Shown: positions 37,191 through 46,154, counted from the stretch's first letter. The stretch is DNA of 64,000 nt from Chelatococcus sp. HY11 (GCF_018398335.1 NZ_JAHBRX010000002.1:744001-808000); one strand, 5' to 3'. Numbers and translations: made by a program. Notes: generated by a model from the letters alone, not told the origin.

Positions 37191-37404
37191 GTTGCCCCGA
37201 ACAAAAGGCTGCCCCGTGCATGATCTATGCATGGACATCAGCTTGGTCTGCACGGCTGTTCGTTTGCATTGATTTTAGATCGGGCGCGAGGGAACGCAAC
37301 GTGAAATTCGCATCACTTTTCCCACATCGTGGAAACCTCTTGCGACTTCAGAAAGCCTCGCGCATGCTGCGTTTCATAAAGTCAGCGCCAACGGAGCGAT
37401 GACA
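37191..37404. promoter_or_regulatory. Divergent promoter region of the 11-gene operon and iclR
   Basis: 214 bases between two outward-reading genes. Two dyads stand out: TGCAT-N5-ATGCA near 37217-37231 and TTTCC-N8-GGAAA at 37318-37335. Either could be the IclR operator. No confident -35/-10 pair. Confidence 0.45.
37318..37335. promoter_or_regulatory. Candidate IclR operator
   Basis: Inverted repeat TTTCC-N8-GGAAA. IclR-family sites are often short A/T-flanked dyads with GGAA/TTCC halves, but the half-site order here is the reverse of the classical IclR box, so this is tentative. Confidence 0.3.
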
Positions 37405-38220
37405 ATGACCAGAACGGGAACCGCGGCGCTCGAAAGAGGGCTGAATTTGCTGCTTGAGGTGGCCCAGTCGGATATCGGCGGCGCGACATTGACCGCGCTC
37501 GTCAAGCGATCCGGGCTGCCGCGATCAACCGTGTTTCGCCTTCTCGACTGTTTGGTCCGGGAAGGGCTTTTGCACAAGGATATCTCACGGACCTACCATT
37601 TGGGTTCAAAGATCTATGATCTCGGGTTGCTTGCATCCCATAGGTTCGATCTCAGCGGTTACAGTTTCGCCGTTCTGAGACAACTTGCGGAGACGCTGGG
37701 CGATACAATTTTTCTCAACCGTCGCAGCGGTCTCGATATGGTCTGCATAGAGCGGATCGAAGGACCGAATTCGCGGCAACCACTCACCATGTCCGTCGGC
37801 ACCCGCCGTGCGATCGGGCTCGGCGCAGGTGGGCTCGCGCTCCTGTCGGCCCTCGATGCCAAGGAAGCGGAGGCGGTGCTCAAGGCCAATCACGCGCGTT
37901 ATCTGGCCTACTACGGAACGAGTCTGACGGCGAAGCTCAAGCATCGCGTCGAAATTGCCCGGCGTCTGGGGTATGCGGTCAATGATGGCTTGAAGACTCG
38001 CGGCGTGTCGGGAATAGGCGTCGGCATTACCTCGCCCGATCTTGTGCCGATCCTCTCCTTGAGCGTGGTGGCCCCGATGAGCCGCATCAGCCAGCTCGGC
38101 GCGGCCGCGATCGCAAAGGAGTTGACGGCCGCCTCCAAAGAAATCGCCGCGAGCCTGATCGATCGTAATGCACGATCAAGAGACGGCCATGGATCGACTT
38201 CGGTTTCCTATTCCCAGTAA
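37405..38220 (+). CDS. IclR family transcriptional regulator
   Basis: 271-residue regulator: N-terminal IclR winged helix (about 5-80: ALERGLNLLLEVAQSDIGGATLTALVKRSGLPRSTVFRLLDCLVREGLL, then YHLGSKIYDLGLLA) and the C-terminal effector domain (about 90-255: DTIFLNRRSGLDMVCIERIEG, GVGITSPDLVPILSLSVVAP). ATG 37405 has GGAG 8 bases upstream; the ATG at 37399 lies too close to it. Divergent from the 16-kb operon, so it most likely controls it in response to the substrate or a product. Confidence 0.93.
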   Translation: MTRTGTAALERGLNLLLEVAQSDIGGATLTALVKRSGLPRSTVFRLLDCLVREGLLHKDISRTYHLGSKIYDLGLLASHRFDLSGYSFAVLRQLAETLGDTIFLNRRSGLDMVCIERIEGPNSRQPLTMSVGTRRAIGLGAGGLALLSALDAKEAEAVLKANHARYLAYYGTSLTAKLKHRVEIARRLGYAVNDGLKTRGVSGIGVGITSPDLVPILSLSVVAPMSRISQLGAAAIAKELTAASKEIAASLIDRNARSRDGHGSTSVSYSQ

Positions 38221-38455
38221 GCACCCATATCGACGAAATCGGGCGATCGCCTATTTTTCCCTTGCTTCTCGCTTAATGCATAACGTGAATTGATACTTCA
38301 ATGTGAAATAATGATTTTCTTAATTATTCTATTAAACTAATCACGCCGCGCTATGAATCATTATATCCTCCATGTGTCTCACTTTTTGGTACGTATATTT
38401 ACTCATTACGGGGATCGTCCCGTGCATAAATTCTTTAAACTTTCCGTCGGAATAC
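38221..38455. other. A/T-rich convergent intergenic region
   Basis: About 235 bases between two convergent genes, far richer in A/T than its surroundings (especially 38280-38410). It holds a GGCGATCGCC palindrome followed by TATTTTT near 38242-38258, which may end iclR transcription, and the stem-loop at 38408-38423. No coding signal. Confidence 0.5.
38408..38423 (-). terminator. Possible terminator of the thiolase operon
   Basis: ACGGG/CCCGT stem extended by a G-T pair with a 4-base loop, 33 bases past the thiolase stop. An A/T-rich stretch follows on the minus strand, but no clean U-run. Confidence 0.35.
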
Positions 38456-39640
38456 TCAGACGGCCTCGAGAGCCAGCGCGATACCCTGGCCGCCGCCGAT
38501 GCACAAGGTCACCATGCCTCTCCGCAAGCCGTCGCGCTTCATCGCATGAAGAAGGCGCGTAACGAGAATGGCGCCCGTCGCTCCAATGGGGTGACCGTGG
38601 GCGATGGCCCCGCCTTCAACATTGACGATGTCCGCTGGCAAGCCGAGTTCGCGCGAGACCGCGATGGGCACCGCGGCGAATGCTTCGTTGATCTCGATCC
38701 GATCGATGTCCCCGAGAGACCAACCGGCTTTCTCGAGCGTCTTGCGAACGGCTGGCACAGGCCCCAGCCCGAACAACCCGGGTTCGACCGCCGAGACGCC
38801 ATAAGCGACCAGCCTCCCCATCGGCTCGACGCCTTTATCTTCGGCATGGCGACGTTCCGCGACAATCACCGCGGCCGCCGCGCTATTGAGCCCAGGCGCA
38901 TTGCCCGCCGTGATCGATCCATTCGGGCGAAACGCGGGCTTCAGCTTCGCCAACCCCTCCATGGTGGTGTCGGGTCGCGGCGCCTCGTCAGTGGAGAAGA
39001 CCTCCGTCCCCTTGCGCCCCTTCACATCGACCGGGACAATCTCCGACTTGAAATGTCCGGCCTCCTGCGCGGCGTGAAAGCGCTGCTGTGACCGCACCGA
39101 AAAAGCGTCCTGCTCTTCCCGGGTGATCTGCTGTTTCTCGACCAAATCCTCGGTGTGCCAACCGGAATGCTGACCCGAAAAGGCGTCGTTGAGGCCATCA
39201 GTCATCATGCTGTCGAGCACCATCGCGGCCCCCATTCGATATCCCCAGCGTCCGCCTTCCAGCAAGTAGGGCGCACGGTCCATGTTCTCCATGCCGCCAG
39301 CAACCATGAGAGCCGCGTCCCCCGCCGAAATTTCCTGAGCCGCGGAGACGATTGCCTGTGCGCCAGACCCACAGACGCGGTTGACCGTGAAGGCCGGCAC
39401 GGTCACCGGAATCCCGCCATCGACCGAGGCCTGACGCGCCGGGTTCATGCGGTTCCCGGCCTGGATGACGTTCCCCAGCACCACCGCATCGACATCGCGC
39501 GGGTCCAGCCTCGCGCGCTCCAAGGTCTCGCGCACCGCTATGGCGCCGAGCGTCGTGGCGCGTAGCGTCTTCAATGCACCGTTATAGGCGCCGATTGGAG
39601 TGCGGACGGGATGCGCGAGGATGATCTCGACCTTCGGCAT
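38456..39640 (-). CDS. Acetyl-CoA C-acetyltransferase (thiolase)
   Basis: Thiolase II, 394 residues, cytosolic. Catalytic residues visible: Cys90 in VNRVCGSGAQA, His in NEAFAAVPIA/HGHPIGATGA blocks, and the second Cys in LCIGGGQGIAL. It joins two acetyl-CoA or cleaves acetoacetyl-CoA or another beta-ketoacyl-CoA. 50 bases after the MFS gene, so probably in one transcript with it and marR. With no phaB or CoA-transferase nearby, a degradative role is as likely as PHB synthesis. Confidence 0.95.
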   Translation of the reverse strand: MPKVEIILAHPVRTPIGAYNGALKTLRATTLGAIAVRETLERARLDPRDVDAVVLGNVIQAGNRMNPARQASVDGGIPVTVPAFTVNRVCGSGAQAIVSAAQEISAGDAALMVAGGMENMDRAPYLLEGGRWGYRMGAAMVLDSMMTDGLNDAFSGQHSGWHTEDLVEKQQITREEQDAFSVRSQQRFHAAQEAGHFKSEIVPVDVKGRKGTEVFSTDEAPRPDTTMEGLAKLKPAFRPNGSITAGNAPGLNSAAAAVIVAERRHAEDKGVEPMGRLVAYGVSAVEPGLFGLGPVPAVRKTLEKAGWSLGDIDRIEINEAFAAVPIAVSRELGLPADIVNVEGGAIAHGHPIGATGAILVTRLLHAMKRDGLRRGMVTLCIGGGQGIALALEAV

Positions 39641-39690
39641 GGCATGTTCCTTCCTGTTGTTTGCGCGCGCGATGCGATGACGCTGTCAGG

Positions 39691-41004
39691 TCATGCGGCG
39701 GCGGGCTTGAGTGCGGGATGCCGTGGCTCCCGGATGGCGACGACGGAAATGGCGGCGATGAGGCAAAGGATGCCTGCGATAAAGAAAGCTGGCAGATAGC
39801 TCTCATAGGCCGTGCGGCTGAAGCCGCCGCCCCAGGCCGCGAAGGCGGCACCGAGCTGGTGGCCGGCGAAGACCCATCCGAAGACGAGGTTGGCCCGCTC
39901 TCCGAACCGGTCCGCCGCGAGCTTGACCGTGGGCGGCACGGTCGCGACCCAATCGAGCCCGTAGAAGACCGCAAAGATCGAGAGTTCGTAGAAGCTGAAT
40001 GAGGTAAAGGGCAGGTAGATCAGTGAAAGCCCGCGCAGGCCGTAGTACCAGAACAACAAGGTGCGGCTGTCGAAACGATCGGACAGCCACCCTGAGCCGA
40101 CCGTGCCGGCGAAGTCGAAGACACCGATGACGGCAAGCATGCCCGCGGCGGCAACCGGCACGATGCCGAAATCGCCGCACAGCGAGACGAAATGGGTCTG
40201 CACAAGGCCATTCGTGCTGGCGCCGCAGATGAAGAATGTTCCGAACAGCACCCAGAAGGTGCGTGAGCCGGATGCCTCCTTCAGCGCCAGCATTGGGGAG
40301 GCGAGCATCGCTGCGAACGATAGCTGCGCTGGAGGGGGAATAGGTGTCGGATCGGCCGCGCCATAGGGCGCCAGCCCGATATCCGAGGGTCGATCGCGCA
40401 TCAACGCCAGAACGGCAGCGGCTGCGAGCAGCAACATGCCGAGGACGAGGCCGAGAGCGGCGCGCCAGCCGAAGGCCTCAGACAGGCTCGCAAGTAGCGG
40501 CAAGAAGACGAGCTGGCCCGTCGCCGTGCTTGCGGTCAACAGGCCGATCACCAGGCCGCGCCGGGCAGAAAACCAGCGCGTCGCCACGGTCGCGCCCAGC
40601 ACCATAGCGGTCATCCCGGTTCCAACGCCAACGACCACGCCCCAGAGGAGGAACAGCTGCCAAAGCGTCGTCATCGCGAATGAACCGATGACACCCGCGG
40701 CGACCAGGGTCAAAGCCGTGGCCGCGACACGCCGGACGCCGAACCGGTTCATGAAGGCCGCCGCGAATGGGCCGAGCAGGCCGAACAGGACAAGCCGAAC
40801 CGCGAATGCCGAGGAAATCTCCGAGGCCGACCAGCCAAATTCCCTCTGCAGGGGTCCGATCAGGATGCCCGGCGCGCCGACCGCGCCCGCCGTCACCAGC
40901 ATGGTCAGGAACGTCACGCTCGCCACGATCCAGCCGTAGTGAAGACCGCGCCGGGCGAGGACGGCGGGGAGGCTGGAGGCCTCCAGTAAAGCGGGCGATG
41001 ACAT
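39691..41004 (-). CDS. MFS transporter
   Basis: Twelve-helix major facilitator carrier, 437 residues (HYGWIVASVTFLTMLVTAGAVGAPG at helix 1, then GILIGPLQREFGWSASEISSAFAVRL). The pattern resembles the monocarboxylate/oxalate-formate type. Ribosome site AAGGAAG before ATG 41004. An operator palindrome lies 17 bases upstream of the start, so it is a regulated target of the adjacent MarR protein. Substrate probably an organic acid feeding the thiolase; inferred. Confidence 0.9.
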   Translation of the reverse strand: MSSPALLEASSLPAVLARRGLHYGWIVASVTFLTMLVTAGAVGAPGILIGPLQREFGWSASEISSAFAVRLVLFGLLGPFAAAFMNRFGVRRVAATALTLVAAGVIGSFAMTTLWQLFLLWGVVVGVGTGMTAMVLGATVATRWFSARRGLVIGLLTASTATGQLVFLPLLASLSEAFGWRAALGLVLGMLLLAAAAVLALMRDRPSDIGLAPYGAADPTPIPPPAQLSFAAMLASPMLALKEASGSRTFWVLFGTFFICGASTNGLVQTHFVSLCGDFGIVPVAAAGMLAVIGVFDFAGTVGSGWLSDRFDSRTLLFWYYGLRGLSLIYLPFTSFSFYELSIFAVFYGLDWVATVPPTVKLAADRFGERANLVFGWVFAGHQLGAAFAAWGGGFSRTAYESYLPAFFIAGILCLIAAISVVAIREPRHPALKPAAA

Positions 41005-41020
41005 GGACGTTCTTCCTTCT

Positions 41021-41036
41021 ACGGGTACATACCCGT
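41021..41036. promoter_or_regulatory. MarR operator copy 1, before the MFS gene
   Basis: Perfect dyad ACGGGTA-CA-TACCCGT. The core CGGGTA-NN-TACCCG is identical to the site ahead of marR, which makes chance unlikely. Confidence 0.8.
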
Positions 41037-41050
41037 TTCAAGTGAATAAG

Positions 41051-41449
41051 CTAGAGAAGTGCGTTGATCTCACGCAGCGCCTTGAGGCGCTGCTCTCCGA
41101 GGCGACGAACAACCTCGGCCTGGCAATCGTCCCAAATCGGTTCGGCCTTCCGCAGCAAAACGGCACCCTGCTCGCTCAGACTCACCTGCTGCTCGCGCTG
41201 GTCGTCTCCGCGCCCCGTCTCGACCAGGCCCATCTTCTCGATAACGCGGATATTGCGCCCCATCGTCGAGCGATCGAGATGCAGCGCCCTGCCAAGCTCG
41301 GTCAAGCTGACAGGTTGGCGACGCTCTATGTTTCTAAGGAGTGAGAACTGCGAGATATTGATTCCCATCGGTTCCAACGCCGCATCATACAGCGCCGTCA
41401 GCTTGCGGGTCGCGGTCTTCAGATGAATGCAATGGCACGCGGTGGACAT
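41051..41449 (-). CDS. MarR family transcriptional regulator
   Basis: 132-residue winged-helix repressor: CHCIHLKTATRKLTALYDAAL (dimer helix), SQFSLLRNIERRQPVSLTELGRALHLDRSTMGRNIRVIEKMGLVETGRGDDQREQQVSLSEQG (HTH and wing). The N-terminal Cys-x-Cys could be a redox or electrophile switch; that is inference. Its promoter is covered by an operator, so it should repress itself and the MFS/thiolase genes. There is almost no leader between promoter and ATG. Confidence 0.93.
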   Translation of the reverse strand: MSTACHCIHLKTATRKLTALYDAALEPMGINISQFSLLRNIERRQPVSLTELGRALHLDRSTMGRNIRVIEKMGLVETGRGDDQREQQVSLSEQGAVLLRKAEPIWDDCQAEVVRRLGEQRLKALREINALL

Positions 41450-41486
41450 GGACGCGGGTATATACCCGATTATGACTCGCTGTCAA
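41449..41486 (-). promoter_or_regulatory. marR sigma-70 promoter with overlapping operator copy 2
   Basis: On the minus strand a consensus -35 TTGACA (41481-41486) is followed after 16 bases by TATATA (41459-41464), which sits in the middle of the perfect palindrome CGGGTATATACCCG (41455-41468). Transcription should begin only about 2-4 bases before the ATG, so the message may be leaderless. Repressor binding would block the -10 directly. Confidence 0.75.
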
Positions 41487-41552
41487 ACTGCTGCCGAGGT
41501 GCCACGCCAGCGCTGCGCACGGCACATCATCGCGCGCCAGGCATGGCCCCCG

Positions 41553-42497
41553 CTATCGGATCTGGATGAGCGGATCAGCGGCGGCTCGCAAATCGAGCCC
41601 GGGAACCGGCACCTGCGCCTTCAGAATGGAGCCTGTCTCGGATTCCGTGATGAAAAGAGTGCGCCGGTCCGCGCCTCCATAGGCGAGATTGGTTGTTAGC
41701 CGCCCCCGGCAGGAATTGATCCTGTAGGTCGGGATACCGAGGCCGTCGAACATCCAAACGATGCCCATGCGGTTATGGCAGACCGCGAGCCCCCCCTCCA
41801 CATCCACCGCCAGGCCGTCGGGACCGCTGAACCCGCCGGAGAAGGATTGATAGACCCCGACCTTATGCGTCGAGCCATCGGCTAGAAGCGGGCAGCGCCA
41901 GACCTGCTGCGCGAAGGTGACCGCAACGAATAACTGGTCCTCGGCCGGGTTGAGCGCGATGCCATTGGGGCTCGGCACGTTATCGAGCAGGCAATCGAGC
42001 CGCCGGTCACGCCGCAGGCGAAACACGCGCCCTGTCGGATCCTGCAGCCCCGTGTTGCCCTGATCCGTGAAATAAAGGTCGCCATTGCGGGCGAACACGA
42101 GATCGTTGGGACCCCTAAAGCCCGGCTCCAGCCGCTCGCGCCCGAGATAGGCGCTGACGCGGCCGCTGACCGGATCAAGATGCATGATACCGTTCATGCG
42201 GTCGGCGATATAGATGTCGCCGTCGCGATGCACCTTCAGGCCATTCGGTGCGCCGTCATACTGCGCGGCGATGGCCACTTCCCCGCCCGGGCTGACGCGC
42301 AGGATGCGGCCGAAGGGCGTGTCGACCACGTAGAGATTACCATCGGCATCGAAGCTCGGCCCTTCCAGGAAGGAATGCGCCTCGCCGAGGCCGGACGCGG
42401 TGAGCCACGGTGAGCTGCGCGGTTTCAGGCCGAGCTGGGCCACGACATCGACGAAGAGCGTGGTTTCGATGGGCGACGGTGGCGGATAGAGGCTCAT
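41553..42497 (-). CDS. SMP-30/gluconolactonase family lactonase
   Basis: Six-bladed beta-propeller lactonase, 314 residues from ATG 42497. Family blocks: FLEGPSFDADGNLYVVDTPFGRILRVSPGG, APNGLKVHRDGDIYIADRMNGI, GPNDLVFARNGDLYFTDQGNTG and SPNGIALNPAEDQLFVAVTFAQQVWR (metal-site Glu and Asn visible). It hydrolyses sugar lactones such as gluconolactone in the cytosol. 4 bases after the ABC permease stop, so last gene of the importer operon; it likely opens a lactone formed from the imported sugar. Confidence 0.9.
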   Translation of the reverse strand: MSLYPPPSPIETTLFVDVVAQLGLKPRSSPWLTASGLGEAHSFLEGPSFDADGNLYVVDTPFGRILRVSPGGEVAIAAQYDGAPNGLKVHRDGDIYIADRMNGIMHLDPVSGRVSAYLGRERLEPGFRGPNDLVFARNGDLYFTDQGNTGLQDPTGRVFRLRRDRRLDCLLDNVPSPNGIALNPAEDQLFVAVTFAQQVWRCPLLADGSTHKVGVYQSFSGGFSGPDGLAVDVEGGLAVCHNRMGIVWMFDGLGIPTYRINSCRGRLTTNLAYGGADRRTLFITESETGSILKAQVPVPGLDLRAAADPLIQIR

Positions 42498-42501
42498 CAC
42501 T

Positions 42502-43365
42502 TCATCCCTTGACGCTGCCGGCGGCAAGACCGGCGGCCATGTAACGGCGTGCCAGGAAGTACAATATCGCCGGCGGCAGAGAATAGAGCACACCCGAGAC
42601 CATCAGGAGCGGCCAGGGCGCGGAATCATCGCTCAGGAATTGCCCGAGCATGACCGGCAAGGTGATGCGATCCTCGTCCGACAGAAGGAGGAAGGCGTAG
42701 AGATATTCGTTCCAGGACAACATGACCGCGAAGGCGCCGACGGCCACGATAGTCGGCACCATCAGCGGGAGATAGACGAGGCGGAAGATCTGCCAGGGAC
42801 TGGCGCCGTCGATCTCAGCCGCCTCGTCGAGTTCACGCGGCACGCTGCCGGCGTTCTGCTGCAACACCCAGATCGCATAGGGCGTGGCAAAGGTGGCGAT
42901 GGTTATGATCAACGCCCAGCGGCTGCCGAGCAGGCCGTAGGAACCCATCACCTGGTAGAAGGGAATGGCGAGGAACGTCGCCGGCACGAGATAGGTAACA
43001 AGGGCAAGATGCGACGCAAAGCCCGCGAAGCGCGGCCTCAGCCGGGTGATCGCGAAACTCGCTGTCAGGCTGCAGGCAAATACGATGACACAACTGGTGA
43101 AGGCGACGAGCACGCTGTTGCCGAGTTGCAGCCAGAAGCGTGACAGGTAGTAATTGTCCTGCGTCAGCACGATGCGATAGTTGTCGAGCGTCGGCGCGTC
43201 GGGCCAGAGCTTGCCAGCAAACCCCTCCCCCACCGGCGTCAGCGACAGGATCAGCATGTGGTAGAGCGGCAGAAGCGTCCACAGCAGGATCAGCGCGCCG
43301 AGGACGATCAGTGCGGCCTGCCGGAGAAGCGGCCTGAAGGCGAGCTCTTGCATCGGCGATCTCAC
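42502..43365 (-). CDS. Sugar-type ABC transporter permease (MalG family)
   Basis: Carbohydrate-type (CUT1) permease, 287 residues, six helices (AALIVLGALILLWTLLPLYHMLILSLTP first). EAA loop ELDEAAEIDGASPWQIFRLVYLPLMVPTI. Starts at GTG 43365 in a GTGA overlap with the upstream permease. Pairs with it to make the membrane channel. Confidence 0.93.
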   Translation of the reverse strand: MRSPMQELAFRPLLRQAALIVLGALILLWTLLPLYHMLILSLTPVGEGFAGKLWPDAPTLDNYRIVLTQDNYYLSRFWLQLGNSVLVAFTSCVIVFACSLTASFAITRLRPRFAGFASHLALVTYLVPATFLAIPFYQVMGSYGLLGSRWALIITIATFATPYAIWVLQQNAGSVPRELDEAAEIDGASPWQIFRLVYLPLMVPTIVAVGAFAVMLSWNEYLYAFLLLSDEDRITLPVMLGQFLSDDSAPWPLLMVSGVLYSLPPAILYFLARRYMAAGLAAGSVKG

Positions 43366-44264
43366 GCATCAGCGTTGCGGCGCAGGCGGCGCGTAAGCAC
43401 GATCACCAGCGGCACGAGGATCGGCAGGGCCGACATCAGCGTGACGATACCCGCCTGGAAGTCGGCATGACGGAAGGCATAGCGGATGCCCATGGTGGCG
43501 AGCGTGTTGGTGCGCTCCATGGGGCCGCCGCCCGTAAGCAGATAGATGCTGTTGAAGTCGCCGAGCGACCATATCGTTGTCAGCATCGTGCTGGTCAGGA
43601 AGACATTGGCGATGGCTGGAAAGGTGACGTAGCGAAACTGCTGCATGCTTCCCGCACCGTCGATACGCGCGGATTCATATAATTCTTTCGGAATACCGAG
43701 CCGTGCCGCCACCAGGATCATAGTCCAGAACGGCAAATACTTCCAGATATGGACGGTGATGATCGACGCCATCCCGAAGCTCGGGTTGGTCAGCCATGCG
43801 GGACCATCAATACCGAACATCTGGAACAGGAGATTGTTGATCATCCCCCATTCCGAATTCAGCATCCAGCGAATGGACAAGATCGAGGGGATATGCGGCA
43901 CCGCCCAGGGCAGGATGAACAAGGCGGCGATGATGCGGATAGCGCGCCCCGGCAACACGAAGAAGCTGGAAAGACCAAGGGCTAGCAGCATCTTCAGCAT
44001 CACGCCGATGACGATGAATAGAAACGTATTCCAAAGCGTCCGCGCATAGATCGGATCCGCGATCACACGCGTGTAAGCTGATCGATCCGTTGCGAGAAAC
44101 AGCGCATAGAGAATGGGATAGCTGACGAAGGCCACGAACATCGTGGCGAATGGCATCAGAAAGAAAAGCGCCCATTTCTCCTTGAAGCTGAGAAGCGGTC
44201 GCCCGCTTCCCAGCCATTTGCGTGATGAATTGGCTTGCAGCAGGGCCGCGCCGCTCAAAGTCAT
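43362..44264 (-). CDS. Sugar-type ABC transporter permease (MalF family)
   Basis: CUT1 permease, 300 residues, six helices. EAA loop ELYESARIDGAGSMQQFRYVTFPAIANVF and the family's GDFNSIYLLTGGGPMERTNTLATM. Start ATG 44264, 3 bases after the binding-protein stop. Second channel subunit. No ATPase gene lies in the operon. Confidence 0.93.
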   Translation of the reverse strand: MTLSGAALLQANSSRKWLGSGRPLLSFKEKWALFFLMPFATMFVAFVSYPILYALFLATDRSAYTRVIADPIYARTLWNTFLFIVIGVMLKMLLALGLSSFFVLPGRAIRIIAALFILPWAVPHIPSILSIRWMLNSEWGMINNLLFQMFGIDGPAWLTNPSFGMASIITVHIWKYLPFWTMILVAARLGIPKELYESARIDGAGSMQQFRYVTFPAIANVFLTSTMLTTIWSLGDFNSIYLLTGGGPMERTNTLATMGIRYAFRHADFQAGIVTLMSALPILVPLVIVLTRRLRRNADA

Positions 44265-44267
44265 CGT

Positions 44268-45602
44268 TCAGCTCCCGAGCAGAACTTTCATGCGCTCGCT
44301 GAGCTCATCCACCGCCTTGTCGGTCGTCCAGCCGTCGATGACGATGCGGCCGATCGCCTTCTGCCAGAGCTGTTCCTGCATGACCTTGGCATAGAGACGG
44401 TTGTAGGCCTGGGGATAGGGAACGTTCTGCACCTGGGTGAACTGGCGTACCATGGCGGCCCGGTGCGGATCGTCCGTCTGTGTGTAGAATGGATCCTCGA
44501 TCAGCTTCGGCATAACCGGCATCCATCGCCCACCCGTCGCCTTGAGCATGGGACCGATGTTCTCTGGCTGGAGAAGCAGCTTGAGGAAGGATTTCGCATT
44601 GTCGATATGCGGAGAATCCCGGAACACCAGCACCTGCTTGACCGAGATCATCGCCGGGGTCGGCTTGCCATCCGGGCCATCCGGCCACGGCACGGTGCGG
44701 ATCTCATTGCGATAGACATCCGGGCTCTTGGCCTGCAGCGACAAGGGTATGGACAATGTCGGGTTCATGACAACGACGTTTTTCTTGTTCAAGAAGGACA
44801 CGTTGTCATCGACACCGTTCCAATTCACCGCGTCGGGCGGCGAACACTTGGACAGGATCGGCTTGGCATAGCTGTCGAGCGCCGCGATGACCCGCTTGCG
44901 CACCTCCGGGTCGGAGATCTGCAACTGGCCGTCAGGATTGACGACCTGCGCGCCGAAGGCGTTCAGCGCGAGATGAATATTGAAGAAGGGATCATTGGAA
45001 CTGGTGGAGGATCCCTGGCCAACACCATAAATGCGGTCGCCCTTGGCCCTCAAGGCCGGCTGAACCTTCTCACACCAGAAATCAAAGAACGGCTGCCACT
45101 GCTTGGGCACGTCGGCTTCAGTATATCCTGCCTTCTCGAGAAGATCCTTCCAGTAATGGACATGGGGCGTCATCTGCACCCAGGGCACGGCGTAATAAGC
45201 GCGCTTATTGGTCTTGCCGTTTAGGAGATAGGCGGATTGCAAAGGCCCCTTCTGGAACTGGTCCGCGATCGGCTCCAGAACGTCGCTCATATCGGCCAGG
45301 AGACCGTCATAGGCCCAGGTCGGCGTATAGGCGAGATCATAGCCGAAATCGAAGGTCAGGTCCGGCGGGCTTCCGGCCTTGAGGGCCGTCACCACCTTCG
45401 CTTCCGTATCACCGGTCGTGTAAAAGCTGACCTCGGCGGTCTTGCCGGTTTGCTTCTCCCACAAGGCAACAACGCCTTTCAGCGCGTCGTCCTCTTGCGG
45501 ATTTGTGCCTTTCGTCCACCAGATGGTCAGATCGGCCGCAGCAACGGCGCTTGTCGTCGCGACAAGTGCGGCCACGGCCAGCCAAGCCCTGAAACGACGC
45601 AT
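44268..45602 (-). CDS. Sugar-type ABC solute-binding protein
   Basis: Periplasmic CUT1-type binding protein (SBP_bac_1), 444 residues. Signal peptide about 1-22 (MRRFRAWLAVAALVATTSAVAA). Mature DLTIWWTKGTNPQEDDALKGVVALWEKQTG is typical. First gene of the importer plus lactonase operon. Substrate is probably a sugar or sugar acid; the lactonase downstream supports that. Confidence 0.93.
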   Translation of the reverse strand: MRRFRAWLAVAALVATTSAVAAADLTIWWTKGTNPQEDDALKGVVALWEKQTGKTAEVSFYTTGDTEAKVVTALKAGSPPDLTFDFGYDLAYTPTWAYDGLLADMSDVLEPIADQFQKGPLQSAYLLNGKTNKRAYYAVPWVQMTPHVHYWKDLLEKAGYTEADVPKQWQPFFDFWCEKVQPALRAKGDRIYGVGQGSSTSSNDPFFNIHLALNAFGAQVVNPDGQLQISDPEVRKRVIAALDSYAKPILSKCSPPDAVNWNGVDDNVSFLNKKNVVVMNPTLSIPLSLQAKSPDVYRNEIRTVPWPDGPDGKPTPAMISVKQVLVFRDSPHIDNAKSFLKLLLQPENIGPMLKATGGRWMPVMPKLIEDPFYTQTDDPHRAAMVRQFTQVQNVPYPQAYNRLYAKVMQEQLWQKAIGRIVIDGWTTDKAVDELSERMKVLLGS

Positions 45603-46154
45603 ATCAATGATCCCTCATTTTGCTTGAGAGCGCGACGAAACCAAACGGATAATCTCGCCGCGGCATGCCATTCTGACGGGCAGCCAAGTCATGCTAGAAC
45701 AACTTGTATATTTGTCAAACAAAAATGCGAGATTGACACAACCATGACGTGCCGATCGTGGGAATATAGGCAGATTACGGCCCGCTTCCTATCAGACAAG
45801 TCAACAACTGGGATAGCATGGATATGGATCTGGCCGGTTTGTCGCGCTGGCAGATCATTGCAGCATGCGCGAATTGGCATTGACGGGGCATACACGTCGC
45901 TCGTCTCTGGCGGCGCGGCCTCATGGCTTGCTGCGCCAAGTGGAGATGCTGAAAACCACTTGAGAAACGCGTCACGAAAGGAATTATTGGACTGATGGCC
46001 GCATAGCGACGGATCACGGGAGAATCCGCTAAATCTCTGGACACTTTCAAGTGCACTTCCGTGACGGCCGGAGCGGATGCCGTCAAACGGATATCCACGG
46101 ACCATCCGGGTTGGAGTGAGGCCGAACGAACAACGCGCGGCCTTCACGCTCATC
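45603..46154. other. Intergenic, promoter of the sugar ABC operon
   Basis: About 550 bases. A TGTCAA-N14-TTGACA dyad lies at about 45713-45738, 110 bases upstream of the binding-protein start, and may be a regulator site. The rest (45770-46150) has only short frames (for example a 20-codon frame from 45817) that I do not recognise. No regulator gene is present in this gap. Confidence 0.4.

Noticed and set aside
45817-45965. Two short plus-strand frames (20 and 33 codons) in the gap before the sugar ABC operon
   Set aside because: No ribosome sites, no recognisable family, overlapping each other.
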